Shown here piece by piece: positions 19,926-31,069 of a stretch of DNA of 64,000 nucleotides. The stretch's first letter is position 1. Every line of letters starts with the position of its first letter. The notes under the pieces are model-generated. The model was not told where the DNA came from. It worked only from the letters and a program-made list of their open reading frames with translations, and ran no database searches. The DNA lies in NCBI RefSeq assembly GCF_026914185.1, contig NC_070568.1:5538001-5602000 (forward strand). The letters are read 5' to 3'. A program made the translations under genes and the position numbers. This stretch comes from Puccinia triticina. Its lineage: Eukaryota; Basidiomycota; Pucciniomycetes; Pucciniales; Pucciniaceae.

Positions 19926-21965
19926 AATCATTTCTGGTGGGACCCTACAATCAACGATTGGAAACCACGAAAGAAGGCAATGGCAACAATTGGTCGAATC
20001 TATTTTGCTTCAATCCATCAAGGGGAAAGGTATTATATCCGTCTATTGTTGTTGCATAAGAAAAACATTCATTCCTTTGAGCACCTGCGGACCGTTAATG
20101 GAGTCGTATGTGACACGTTTCGTGAAGCTGCGGATCTGATGGGGCTTTTACTCAATGATAACCAATACGATAATGCTATGATTGAGGCAGCGTCGTTTAA
20201 AACCGGGTATCAGTTGCGATTGATGTTTTGCATCATTTTAGTTCACAGTCCGCCCGCTGGACCAATGTCTCTGTTCAACAGGCATTGTATAGCTCTCAGT
20301 GACGATTTAAGATACATGTTGAATAACATTTACGGCGTGGACAATCCGACTGAAGAGGAACTTAAAGCCTTTACTTTATATTACTTAGAAAGGACACTTG
20401 CATCAATGGGCTCATCGCTTGTGGCCGTGGGGTTGAGAGTCGATTTGAATCAGCATCAATTTTTGGCTCAACTACAGTCCAGAGGTGTCAAGATTGTTAT
20501 GACTGTTGATATTGTAGATCGTTGGTGCCTCAATGTTGAACTTCTGAACCCGGCGCAGATGGATTTTTATGATTGTGTCACAAACTCGATTGAAGCCGGC
20601 GATGAAGGGGGAATGTTCTATCTTGATGGTCCCGGCGGCACAGGCAAAAAATTCGTGTTAAATACGCTCATTGATTACTTTTCGATGCACGGCTTGAATC
20701 CTGTAGTGGTCGCGGCGACTGGAGTGGCAGCATTGTTATTGAATGGGGAGCAAACGGCACATTCCAGCTTCAAGATCCCTCTCAAGTTCACAGACGTTAC
20801 TACATGTAACTTTACCTCAAAGGATAGCGTCGGAGGGAGGTTGATTGGAGCGAGAGTCATTGTTTGGGACGAGGCCGTAGCAATGCACCGGCAAGCAATC
20901 GAGACGGTAGATAGATCAATTCGTGATCTCACAGGAGATCAGCGACCGTTTGGTGGAAAGTTCGTGGTCTTTGCTGGTGACTTTAGGCAAACTTTGCCCG
21001 TTGTCAAGGACGGTGTCTTTCCTAGATTTGAATTTGCCACCCTCAAAAGCTCACTGCTATGGAATACAATAAGGACGTTTTCATTGAAAGAAAATGTCAG
21101 GTTGGGGCTAGGCACTGGACAGGGTTCGGAAGATAATAGAAGATTTGCGGCTGAGCTCCTGCGGATAGGGGAGGGACTCTTACAAGATTCTGATTCTGCC
21201 CAAATAGGTTTAACTGGCATCATGTTAGAATCATTTACCTCTCCGGCAATCTGTGAAAAGAGGGCGATGGAATGGTGTTTCCAAGAAATCAGGTCGAAGG
21301 GGAGAGGTGATATTGCCACATACACAAATTACCTATCTGAGCGCTGTATTTTGACACCACTGAATTCGGACTCGAAGGTTATCAATGATCAGATTCTGAA
21401 GGCGATTCCTGGGGAGCAGGTGGAATCGATTTCAATTGATAAACCAAACGACGAAGCAATGGAAACCACATTTCAGCCAGAGGCGTTGAGCAAGATCAAC
21501 TTCCCTGGCTTTCCCGACCACGTTTTAAGACTCAAGGCAGGAGTTCCGGTCGTGTTGTTGAGGAACTTGAGCATTGATGATGGGCTTTGCAACGGCACAA
21601 GGTTGGTGTTGCTCAAGGTGACAAAAAATACAATATGCGGCCGGATTGTCACGGGACCTCATAAAGGAAAAGAGGTGACAATTCCAAAAATTACCCTTTT
21701 GCACGAGGGTGATTCTTATGTAAAGGTATCATTCTATAGATACCAATTTCCTGTGGCATTGGCGTTTGCTATGACCATTAATAAGTGTCAGGGTCAAAGT
21801 ATGAAATGCATTGCTTTAGTCCTCAGGAATCAAGTCTTTAGTCATGGGCAATTGTACGTGGGGCTTTCCCGGGTCCGGGATGTCTCAAATGTATTAGTAG
21901 TTCAATTGGCGGAAAAAGATGAAAGAGGAGTAGTTAATGTTGTAAAAAAAATTGTATTTAAGTAG
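19926..21965 (+). pseudogene. Helitron Pif1-like helicase domain with altered Walker A
   Basis: About 680 codons, open to a TAG at 21963-21965. The N-terminal linker reads IPNHFWWDPTINDWKPR, then IGRIYFASIHQGERYYIRLL and the HLRTVNG..TFREAADLMGLL block. The helicase motifs are Walker A DGPGGTGKKF (normally GKTF, so the Mg-coordinating Thr is Lys), Walker B VIVWDEAVAMHR, GDFRQTLPVV, and the C-terminal FAMTINKCQGQS..FSHGQLYVGLSRV. The domain would unwind DNA during rolling-circle Helitron transposition. The Lys substitution probably prevents ATP hydrolysis. Apart from that this frame is clean, but it has lost its Rep partner domain in cis. Confidence 0.88.
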
Positions 21966-22079
21966 TTGTACATGAACAATAATATTAAAACTTGTGAGCT
22001 GGAACAAAACTTGAGGCAGGGCGGCGTAGCCGCCCCTGGACTCTAGTTGTGAACTTACACTACATAAAGTGACCCCTGC

Positions 22080-22106
22080 AGCGGCGCAGCCGCCTTGGCC
22101 TCTAGT
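22080..22106 (+). other. Second Helitron 3' terminus
   Basis: Stem GCGGC-GCA-GCCGC, then CTTGGCCT and CTAG at 22102-22105 followed by T. It lies 59 bp after the first Helitron end, so either two Helitrons ended here in succession or the first end was bypassed. Confidence 0.75.
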
Positions 22107-22859
22107 ATGCTGTAGAGACCTCAGGGAAATGCGCGCAGAAAGCAGATGATTTTTTATTTCTGTCTAAGCCATGGATATATAAGCTATTACAATTGAGGGG
22201 CCACATTGTGGGACAGAAGGCAAACTTTGCATATGCAATCTGGAGGGAGAGAAAGGAGTGACAGTGAAGGGAAAAGGGAGAAAAGAGAGACCAGAGAAGA
22301 TGGAATTTCAACAGCCATTCAAAACAAATTGCACAGAAAAATGACCTTAAAAATCAAGAATAAAAGAAGAGGACCAGAATCAGTGGAATTTACTATAAAA
22401 ATTTGCAAAGTTTTTTCTTGATGTGTTTTTTTGAAGTTTTTTCTTGAAGTTTTTTTGTATGTTTTTTTGTATGGTTTTTGCCTATGTTTTTCATGTTTCT
22501 TATTTATTTTCTGGATTGAGATAAGAGTAATTTTATTCATGATTTTGATTGTTAAAATGTTGAAGAACAGAAAATTTAAACCTTTTAATCAAGAAATCAG
22601 GAAACAAAGAAATGTGTATTGAAAGATCTTTTCAATTGAAATAGGTGAGATAAAGCCAGATGAGATGGGTTTTCCTCAAAATTTAATGGTCTTGAACTTC
22701 TCTCTTTCAAAACAATCATCAAACCCAAGAATTTTTCATACTTTCTCCAATCAACCTGAAACAGGTTTAGTGCTGCTAGCACCTGTTAGATGTAGATTAG
22801 TAGAAGTAAAACATAAATTTGAGGGGAAAAGATATTTCCATACTCACAGTTAACAGGTG
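22107..22859. other. AT-rich spacer with T-rich microsatellite
   Basis: No gene supported. A degenerate T-rich run with GAAGTTTTTT and TATGTTTTTT units lies around 22424-22500. The right part is the presumed 3' flank of the minus-strand gene ending at 22860. Confidence 0.5.
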
Positions 22860-25270
22860 CTAATGTGACTTTTTCTTAGAGGCCCATCCCTTAATTTCAC
22901 GGAGACTAGTCATGACATGAGAGTGCTGGATTCTCTGCCTTCTAATTTTTTCTTTCAAGTTCTTAAATTGGACTTGATAGTCTTGTTTACAGAACTTTTG
23001 CTCATTTGCCCTCTCATCCAAAATTTTCACATATTCATTTTGAAAATTGGAGTGTTTTAGGATATATGAAATTAGATCAAGTTCTTTAAGAGGTTTTACT
23101 GGTGGTTTGACTCCATTTATTTCCTTTAGAGGAAATCCATCATCCAAGTATTTGGAAATATTATCTAGTTCTGAATGGGCCTTAGTCCCAAAGTTCATCA
23201 TCTTGATTCTATGCCTCACTTCTGTATTTGCAAACTTTGTGTGAAGCATTTTTATTATTGGTGGTTCGTCTGGCTTCAATTCAACTGGAATAAAGTTTTC
23301 ATCAATATATTCCAGGAGGTTGTTCATGGCTCTTAAATCACCATGGGTTTTCCAGTCACCTTGCCAACTACCATTGTCCAAAAAGAAATCAATGAATTCA
23401 TCAAGATTTTTTGTCACAACATCAGAATTCATCTCTCCTCTTAAGCACCCAAGAAGCTTATTATCTGGAAAAAAGAAGCTATTCCAATTTTTGATGTGTT
23501 TCCTGAGCATATGATTACCAGTTGAATATTCTTCAAGGTCAAGTTTAATAAAAAGGTGTAAAATGTTTATTTTTGATTCAGGATCCACTTTCAACAGAAA
23601 ATAAAAAATCAAGCAATGTCAACCACCCAACCTGGTAATATTAAAGGGAGAAAGAATGGCTGTGATTTGTAACATACCTTGGAACATATTCAAAAAAGGT
23701 GATTGATGCCAGCTTGTCAATAGAGTCTTCCTATTTCTAAAAACACTTTGTTTGGTTTGTTCACCAAGGTAGGAAAAATGGTGGAACATGTTATGAGGTG
23801 TATGTATGCCAAATTGGCTTCCATTGTATCTGCACCACTTCTGAAAATATTTATTGAATTGATTATCATCCAACAAACCATGTTTGTAAACTTGTTCAAT
23901 GGTTTGTATAAAAATCCTTTTGGTTTCTGTTACCAGTGGGTTTGCATTATTGTGAGAGTTTCCCAATTTATCCACTAAGTGGGATGATATATTTTCAAGT
24001 TTTTCTCTGGGGAAACAAGAATGGAGAGTTCTTATGCCAACTCTGGATACTGATTCTCCTGAACCAACAGAAGGAGATCTAATTTTTGAACAAGAATTGG
24101 GGATAATACGTCAGCATATCTGGGCAGTACTCTTTTTTTGAAACTGAAATTGACTGCTTGGTTAGCCCTGGTAAAATATTTTTTTGGACAGAATATGTCC
24201 AAGTAGTTTTGAGATATATTTTGTCTGATAATTTCTGCAATATTCTGAGTCCATTATATTGCAGAAGTTTTGGGCAAGCTCTGTCTTGAAGCAGCCTCCC
24301 ACAGAAATTGTTTTACACAGTGTGGAAATAATTGGACAAAGAGAGTCCAAAAAGACTGCCAACTTGGCCTTTCAAAGAAGTCTAAGAAAACTAGTAATCA
24401 AAAAATCACACAACGTACGCCTTGTTTGAGTTTTGTTTTATATTGTCTGCATGGATCAAATCACATTTAAGACTCTTCTCATTTGCCCAATTCATAACCC
24501 AACCCTTGATGTAATCGGATAAGCAGTTGTGAATAAACTCCAAATCACTTGAGACAAGCTCAGCCAGAAATTTTGTTGTTTTTTGGATAGGTTCGGTAGC
24601 ATCCAGGTAGTTTTTAGATTTCATTGTGGTTTGAAATTTCTTTTCAAGACAAGAACAATCTTGGGCCAACTTGTGAAAGTCCTCCCACATGTATTTTACT
24701 TGTATGAGCGCCCAGTATGAATGATCAACTGGGTGCACTCTGGAGGAGCTTGGGGTTTCACTCTTTTCAATTGAAACAACATAGTCCAAATCTATTGAAA
24801 GAAGATATGAATTCATTTGGGATTTATATTTTCCAAGAATGTAAATCAATGGCTTACGATCTTTGTGTTTTCCAGGAATTGGATTTCTAATTGGCCTAAC
24901 AGAGTTGGAATATTTTGAAGCAATCTTTTCCAGTTCAGTTTCCTTGATGGTTGATGGCAGAGGTACACCAAGATGATTGAATGTCAGATCTCTCTCTTCA
25001 GGCTCTGCTCTTTGCATTCCTACAATTCCTGGTTGGCATAATTTATTTGTGTTAGATGGCTGATAAAGATATATCATTTATTTGGTTTTAGAAGATGAAG
25101 AGGGATAACAAACTTTCTCCCCCAGGATTTGTGATCAGAACCTCTTGTGCACTCTTTGTAGATTCAAACATACATTGAGTTTTTTGGAAGTAATATGAAG
25201 CAAGAACAAATAATTTCAACATCTTGTGTCCAGAGAACACTGTCATCCTGAATGGAAATCTTGAAATCAA
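22860..25270 (-). CDS. Multi-exon gene of unknown function
   Basis: Not recognised. Exon-like open segments on the minus strand: about 25270-25120, 25024-24410, a weaker part near 24370-24130, about 24115-23678, and 23587-22860. The best-supported intron is 23677-23588 (GTATGT..TTGAAAG), joining LNMFQ to VDPESKIN in frame. Another probable intron is about 25120-25025 (GTTTGT..TTGTAG), joining GGE to MQRAEPEERD. The protein is rich in Lys, Asn, Asp, Phe and Ile, with segments such as NLLEYIDENFIPVELKPDE and a basic end (WASKKKSH). I see no signal peptide, membrane span or catalytic motif. The central exons need one or two more introns or carry frameshifts, so it could be a decayed member of a lineage-specific family. 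Confidence 0.55.
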
Positions 25271-25901
25271 AAGAGAATTATTGTGATATTTAGCTCAACT
25301 ATGCAAAGTGAAGCAAGAAGATGCTAATATGACTTCTCTATAAAAGAGATCCTAGACAGGGAAACTGATGAGTGTGGTAATACTCCAGAATTTGACAGTC
25401 AACCTATCAGAGGAGGTGGATAAGTACAAAAACCTGTTGTGACACGTAGATAGCTCTCGAATGCAAAAACTGTCACAGATATATTTGTACATAGTATTTA
25501 GTTGAGATTCTATACTATGTAATAGAGTCATTCATTCCTGTAAGTTCTCACTCCAACAAAGCCAACCTAAACAAACTGAATGTGTTATGGGGATATCAAT
25601 CATGTATAAGCTTCAGAATGTGTAAATGTTTCATCAGTTGGTTCATCAAGATATGTAAATGCATAAATCAGCTTGCTTTTAGTCAATCTGCAGTTAATTT
25701 GCATGTTAGAGTAGATCATCTAGATTCTACATATGAAAAAACTGTAGCTTGACAAGTTGACTATGTGCTGAGAATTTGTCTACATAGTTTCTAACACAGG
25801 TAGTGACAGGTAGAAAACCTAAGCCTGTCACTTCCAAGTGTTGGAGAGTGAGCTTGGGAGAATCAATACTGAAACTGTCACAGATATAGTATTTAGTTGA
25901 G
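25271..25901. other. Intergenic, repeat-containing
   Basis: No gene seen. ACTGTCACAGATATA with GTATTTAGTTGAGA occurs at about 25468-25513 and again at 25874-25905. The 25595-25670 stretch (GATATCAATCATGTAT.AAGCTTCAGAATG) recurs at 33812-33885. Confidence 0.5.
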
Positions 25902-25930
25902 ACTAGAGGATAAAGCGGCTGCGCCGCTGC
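25902..25930 (-). other. Helitron 3' terminus on the minus strand
   Basis: On the minus strand: GCAGCGGC-GCA-GCCGC hairpin, then TTTATCCT and CTAG followed by T. The Helitron body would lie at higher coordinates. No helicase or Rep remnant was found between here and 27.7 kb, so it marks a non-autonomous copy. Confidence 0.7.
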
Positions 25931-27708
25931 AGAGCCCAGGTGCCCAGCTCAACTCTTTTAATCTGTTGCAGCAGCTCATGTGTGTATGCTTTTTAAGTTT
26001 GAATATACAGAGTGTTTTTAGATATTTACCATCCAGGTTGACTTATATGTGGTGCACAAAACAATACCTTAAGTACAGTGACAAACTTCAATTATCTAAA
26101 ATTCCCAAGCATCATGTTGAGTTATTGTGTTCAGGTTTATCTCTGCTTTACATATTTCATTTATGTATGTAGTATAGCTGGGCCCAGCGAATGTAGAAGG
26201 ACTCTTTCCTCATCCTTCCACTACCATCACCACTTGAACCGCAACATTTCCGCTGGTCTCAGTTATCAGCTTAGTTCATCTTATCACATCATTTTTCTAG
26301 TAGGGGGGGGGGGTTCACAACAATCAAAATTTGCAAAAATTTAGGGCCCATTTTTGTTGAGGAAGCTCACAAAAATAATGATTTTGTTACCATGCATCAA
26401 ATCAAAGTTCTGTGTGTGAGATTGTATTTTATTAATTGCAACATCCCAAGTGAATCTTTTGTCAATTTCCCTGAATTAGTCAGGCACTGGGGCGGTGGGT
26501 GGTTTGAGAGGGCCTACATGTAGCCATACACCTACCCAGCCAGACCAATATCCCAGAAGATAGAAAAAACAGAAAGCAGTGAGATATACATGGCTGATTT
26601 GGGTAACTAAGCAGGCCACTGAAGTATGAGGATGCAGAAAAACTTGCTACAATTCATTGAGAGAAAATGGGCCCTCACTGGTTTGCAGGGAGGTTTCCAT
26701 TTTCACCCAAAGCTGTGGGTTTATTTTTGAGGATTCCTGGACAATTCTCCAATGGCCTAATACCCCCCTGCAGCGGCAAAGCTGCCTTGGCCTCCAGTCA
26801 AGTACTTATCTCAGAAACTTCTTTGACAGTCATCTCAGTCACAAACTACATCCATGGCACAACAGCTTTAAAGTTTAAATTTATAATTTGCCTAGATTTA
26901 TCAGCAATACTCAATCATGGAGGAACTTGGAGGACTTGCCAAATTTTAAAATTTTGTTGATCAAAGGGTGATAGCACAGTAGTGTGAGCCATTGCCCCAC
27001 TTGGAATTGCTGGGGCCGGGCATGATGACAATGGAGGAAGGGGACCAGACAAGTGCAGTGAGAGGGAGCAAGACTTTGTGCTTGTGGAGCAAAGATTCAG
27101 AAGGTGCTGGTGAGCAACTGGCGGTGAATTTATATTGGCGAGGCTGAGCTGCTGCCTGCGCCCTTTGTTCTTTCTGCATAGGGGCTCAGCAGCTCGGTCT
27201 TGGGCCCGTTGACTCTGAGGCCGTCTCGGCACACCATGTACACCCTCAACTTCAAGTGATCACATTCCGCAATGACAACGCATGTAGTTGTGCAAGCTCA
27301 ATCCACGCGCGCAATTGGGTACATCATTTACACATAAAGTACTACAAGCTGTACGCTCGGCATATTCTCAGTTGGACGAGTTGACCATCTCCAAATCATC
27401 ATTGCAAGAACATGGCAGACTTGATGCAATTGCGCCAGCCGCAAGTTTCACTTGGGAACAGTCGTTCATGGGGCTCAGACTTCTCAACGTACACACACTC
27501 GATCATGGAATGGACCCAAGCGGTATACTGATTGGGGGTGCTTGAATGATGTGGTTGAATGGAATATGTACATTATCGAGATGTCAAAAAGTAAAATATT
27601 GTTGCAATGAAATACAAGTGGAAAGAAAAATGATCCAAGCATTGGGGAAAGTCCCCTCGGCCAAATGAATAAATAAATAAAAATTGCTCCGGCCAGCCCG
27701 TCAAGAGA
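25931..27708. other. Intergenic region with TE fragments
   Basis: No supportable gene; the ORFs present lack a start, splice sites or recognisable protein. A run of G followed by TTCACAACAATCAAAATTT at 26303-26340 resembles one end of the MITE at 46778 but has no partner end. A Helitron-type end is at 26769-26798. Confidence 0.45.
26769..26798 (+). other. Diverged Helitron 3' terminus
   Basis: CAGCGGCAAAGCTGCC hairpin, then TTGGCCTC and CCAGT (CTAGT with one change). It shares the GCCTTGGCCTC block with the ends at 22080 and 33886, so it belongs to the same Helitron family. Confidence 0.55.
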
Positions 27709-27922
27709 TCACGTGAATGAGTTAATCTGAGGAGAACCCAGAGATGAAATTAGTAGGGAAGAAAAAGCGCTTGTCTAGTAAAATAGCATTGGAACTTACC
27801 TCTGTCAAGTTTTGACTTTCAGCCTTGCTTGCCAATGGAGGTGAGAGGGGAGGGTATTTGAAAGAGGAGCTTTTTGGGGACGAATTATCTCTCAGTGGGG
27901 AATCGTTGAGTGGGTTACTCAT
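27709..27922 (-). CDS. Tiny two-exon candidate gene
   Basis: Exon 27800-27922 starts MSNPLNDSPLRDNS. Its donor is perfect (GAG|GTAAGT), the intron is 27799-27727 with an ACTAAT-like branch and TTCTCCTCAG acceptor, and exon 27709-27726 ends INSFT-stop; 46 aa in all. Ser/Pro-rich, no known family. The splice signals are better than expected by chance, but it may instead be the 5' part of a longer alternatively spliced transcript or a non-coding RNA. Confidence 0.35.
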
Positions 27923-28025
27923 GAGAAGTTTAAAGCTCAGACTCGATACTTTATTTCAAATGTGAGGAGCAAACTTAAGAAGACAAATAGAGAGCCCCCT
28001 CAACAAGATCCAAAGGGGGCCTAGA

Positions 28026-28310
28026 CAAGTGACAGGACATGAAAGAACAGGTGACAGGACAGAACAGGGGACAGGACAGAACAGGGGACAGGACAGAACA
28101 GGGGACAGGACAGAACAGGGAACAGGACAGAACAGGGTACTGGACAGGCAACTGAACAGGTGACAGGGACAGGACAGGGGACAGGATAGAACAGGGTACT
28201 GGACAGGCAACTGAACAGGTGACAGGGACAGGACAGGGGACAGGATAGAACAGGGTACTGGACAAACTGAACAGGTGACATGGACAGGACAGGACAGGGA
28301 ACAGGAAAGA
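28026..28310. repeat. Minisatellite of GGACAGGACAGAACAGG units
   Basis: A 17-bp unit repeats at first nearly perfectly (about 28062-28135). It then forms a larger unit of about 60 bp (GGGTACTGGACAGGCAACTG, then AACAGGTGACAGGGACAGG) repeated two to three times. It lies between the small gene ending at 27922 and the secreted-protein gene, 280 bp downstream of the latter's stop codon. Confidence 0.9.
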
Positions 28311-28590
28311 GACTGTGAGCGGAGACAGAAACTAGAATTCTGACAACCTCTTCGGAGAGCAGATCAGACCGTTAATTCATCCCGGGAGGTTTGCGAGCGG
28401 GGGGAGGGTAGAGTGGAGCTTGTTGCTTTGGCAAAGACACATTTCACTGCGGGAATAGGCCGCCGCCCACGCTCCGCCGACTGTTGCCAACAGTCTTGGG
28501 CTTCTCAGGCCCGCTCTTGATGGCCATCGGGTTTGGATGCTGGACACGAGTGGGAAGCGCGGCTTTGATCTATTTTAGCAGAGACGAGGC

Positions 28591-29388
28591 TTACTGTTTA
28601 AAAGCAAGGAGGAATCTCTCCTTATCAGGCATAGTGGCGACCTTGGGGGGCAAACGTTCGATGACTGAGGGGACCCAAGACGCCAATTGGGTGGGATAAA
28701 ATTCGGCCAAAAGCCTGAAGAGGATGATGATGGTGGAGAGAAAGTCTTCGGGGAAGTCAATGAGGGTTCTCTCGAGCAAGACGTCGGAGAGAAAGTATCC
28801 GTTCTGTGTGCCGAGTTGATTGATCGACTGTGCAAACAGATTGTAGCCTGCCGGAGCGACCGGAATAGACATCTGATTCGAGCCAGGAGCAGCAATATAC
28901 CTTGTCGCCGACCTATTCTGGTCTGCGCCATTCTCCTTGTTCTGGAACAGTAAAATGAAGAGCAATTCCATGGAGGCAGGTTTGTCAGCTGCCGCTTCAA
29001 AATATTTTAGTCGCAAGACCAGAAACTCAAATCAAAACTCACGTTGTCCTTATTAGCTACTTGTCCATTGGCTTGTTTGGCAGCTCCGGCGTCAGCTTCT
29101 TTTGCCTTCTGAAAGAGGTCGAACGACAGTATTAGTGTCAGGGTACATTGTACAGTCGCGCAGGCGGAAAGTAGACAAGCTCACACTGCCGGCATCCTGG
29201 TCTCGGGCCACAAGCCCCAAAGAGCGTTCCTGGTGTTGAGCCAAGCCCATGGATTCGTGGGATGAAGCAGCGAAGTGCGCATCATTTGGAGCGCCATTGA
29301 GGTGGTTAGGAATTGGTGTTCCGAGCGCTACATTCGCGAAGGCCAAGACGACAATCAGAGCAGACACAGATATACATTTAAAAGGCAT
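28591..29388 (-). CDS. Secreted protein, about 206 aa, function unknown
   Basis: Exons 29388-29185, 29108-29043 and 28941-28591; introns 29184-29109 (GTGAGC..TTTCAG) and 29042-28942 (GTGAGT..TTCCAG), both phase 0, joining GS-KAKEAD and KDN-NKENG. The N-terminus MPFKCISVSALIVVLAF.. is a clear signal peptide, probably cut near ALG/TPIP. The mature N-terminal third is polar and disordered-looking (Ala, Gln, Asn, Lys). The last ~90 residues look like a helical folded domain (FLSDVLLERTLIDFPEDFL, FYPTQLASWVPSVIERLP). Apart from Cys5 in the signal peptide I see no cysteines. A secreted protein of this size in a rust is a candidate effector or apoplastic protein, but that is inference. Confidence 0.75.
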
Positions 29389-30308
29389 GTTGGCTTCTTC
29401 CTCATCGTCGCGCTGCCTACCGTTGTCTTGGGCACGGTTGTCCTAGGCGCCAACGGCGGTGGGTGGGGGCGGTTGAGTTCAGGTTTTCTGGGGCGGGGAG
29501 AGGCTTCTTTTGTTGGTCAACGGTTTTCCAGGTATTTTAGTAGCAGTCAAAGATGCATCAGCGGCGTGGCGGTGGCATCGTCGCCAAGGATATGTACTTA
29601 GCATGCAGGGCCAAGGTGAGGAAGCCAATGCGAGCTTGCTGGGGGAACTGGAACGGGTATAAAAAGAGGTGCCCTTGAGTTTGGATAATCCCCAGGGCGT
29701 CCTCTGCCGCTGTACATCCAGCGTGCGGTTTGGCCTCACCCCCTCCGCTGTTGCACTTGCGCAGTTTGAGGGGCTAAACTCGTTGGCCCCCCTTTGCATA
29801 ATGCCTTCAATGCGGCGCGCTGGGGGTCATCCTCTCACTGTTTTTTAACCCTGCTAGACAGGGATGGACAGTGGGCCACGGTGCGTCAGCTTGCTGATGT
29901 TAGGTGGCTGGTTGCAGGTTATAGTTGTAAAATTATGTTTTTTTGTTGTTTTGGCATTTGTAGAGGGAAAACCCTTTATGTTTTTTTTCCGGAAGTTATA
30001 GAGGGGAAACCCATGATTCTTTTATGAAATTTTTGGATATTTGTAGGGGAAACCCTTGAATTTTTGTTTTGTGATTCAGAGGCTTTAATAAACTTGGATG
30101 ATGCCACAATTATACTCCTAGCCTAAGTCTGAAAATTGAAATCCTCTTCCCCAGGATATACACACATACTTTGGAAAGAGATTAATTGATTGTAGACATT
30201 GATCTGACCAGAGTACTGTTTTCAAAGTTTTATATAATCCACAAGGAGGTGGAATATATTTCTATGATTGAGATCCCCAAGTTCTCTCAGACTGGTCTTT
30301 AGGCTGTA
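29389..30308. other. Upstream region of the secreted-protein gene and spacer
   Basis: No gene seen. A TATAAAAAG on the plus strand lies at 29657. A run of T-rich segments with repeats of GGGGAAACCC lies at about 29960-30055. Confidence 0.4.
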
Positions 30309-30769
30309 CAGTTGCACACAGAATTCCACTGTACAAGGTTTTTGGCTGGTCCCAAATTTTGGGGCCCAAAACCTGAAAAATACAGTTTTTTCACGTTTTT
30401 TTGGGCGGCTGGGACATGGTATGGTGTCCTAGCTATGGTTTTAGACCCACCAGACACTCCTGAAAGCACTGCATGACAGTTTCTGCCTCTATGTGTGGGT
30501 TTAGTGCCCAACCAGAAGGCATAAGTATGGGTTTAGGAGCCCATACATATGTACTTATGCGTATCTGAGAGGTGGGTCCCAAAATATGGGCCTTGAACAA
30601 ACAAAAAAAAACAAAATTGGCTGGACCAAATTGGTTGCCACTTTAGATTTGGAATCTAAACACTCTGTAGACTCCAAAAATATACTCTGTTAGAGTGCTG
30701 GACCCCCAACCCAGTTGGGGTTTCAAGTTTTGCGGGTAGCTCTGTACAGTAGAATGCCGGGCGCAACTG
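30309..30769. mobile_element. TA-flanked inverted-repeat element (Tc1/mariner-like, non-autonomous)
   Basis: 461 bp between TA dinucleotides (30307-30308, 30770-30771). Ends: CAGTTGCACACAGAATTCC at the left and, in reverse, CAGTTGCGCCCGGCATTCT at the right; both continue ACTGTACA. The same family as 31976-32547. No transposase. Confidence 0.65.
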
Positions 30770-30862
30770 TAGATGTACCTTTGAATTGATGTCAAATTAT
30801 TCTCTGAATTAACAATAGAATGAGCCTAAATGTACTCCAAACTTGTACTAATTTTTGGCTTT

Positions 30863-30884
30863 GGGGGGGGGGGGGGGGGGGGGG
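30863..30884. repeat. 22-base poly-G tract
   Basis: Uninterrupted G22 followed by TGGG. Likely length-variable; assembly length may be uncertain. Confidence 0.9.
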
Positions 30885-31069
30885 TGGGTTAGGAAGGTGG
30901 TCCTCCAAAAAATCTGGAGGGCCTATTTTACTCTTAACTCCATGTTTGTTGGAGCACATGCCTAGGCACTCCAAAATACACCAAAATGGGATGCACCCCA
31001 CCCTGATTTTGGCTTTGCACTCCAGTGTGCAAATATGAACTGGAGTAGTCATCAAGCAGGGCACACCCC

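Larger units (their letters stand above)
18348..22046 (+). mobile_element. Helitron, deleted Rep plus helicase, 5' end undefined
   Basis: The coding part starts at 18348 and the element ends with a Helitron 3' terminus: stem GGGCGGC-GTA-GCCGCCC (22019-22035), seven bases, then CTAG (22043-22046) followed by T. Helitrons insert between A and T and end CTRR after a hairpin. The 5' TC end was not identified, so 18348 is only the start of coding. The missing Rep core makes this copy non-autonomous. Confidence 0.8.

Noticed and set aside
26915..27232. 105-codon minus-strand ORF
   Set aside because: No ATG start, low-complexity composition, no splice signals and no recognisable motif.
27956..28281. 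Cys/Pro/Val-repeat ORFs
   Set aside because: Products of the 17-bp minisatellite; open in several frames on one strand.
28591..29016. C-terminal part of an importin/transportin
   Set aside because: The helical segment looked karyopherin-like at first, but the gene is complete as a 206-aa product with a signal peptide.
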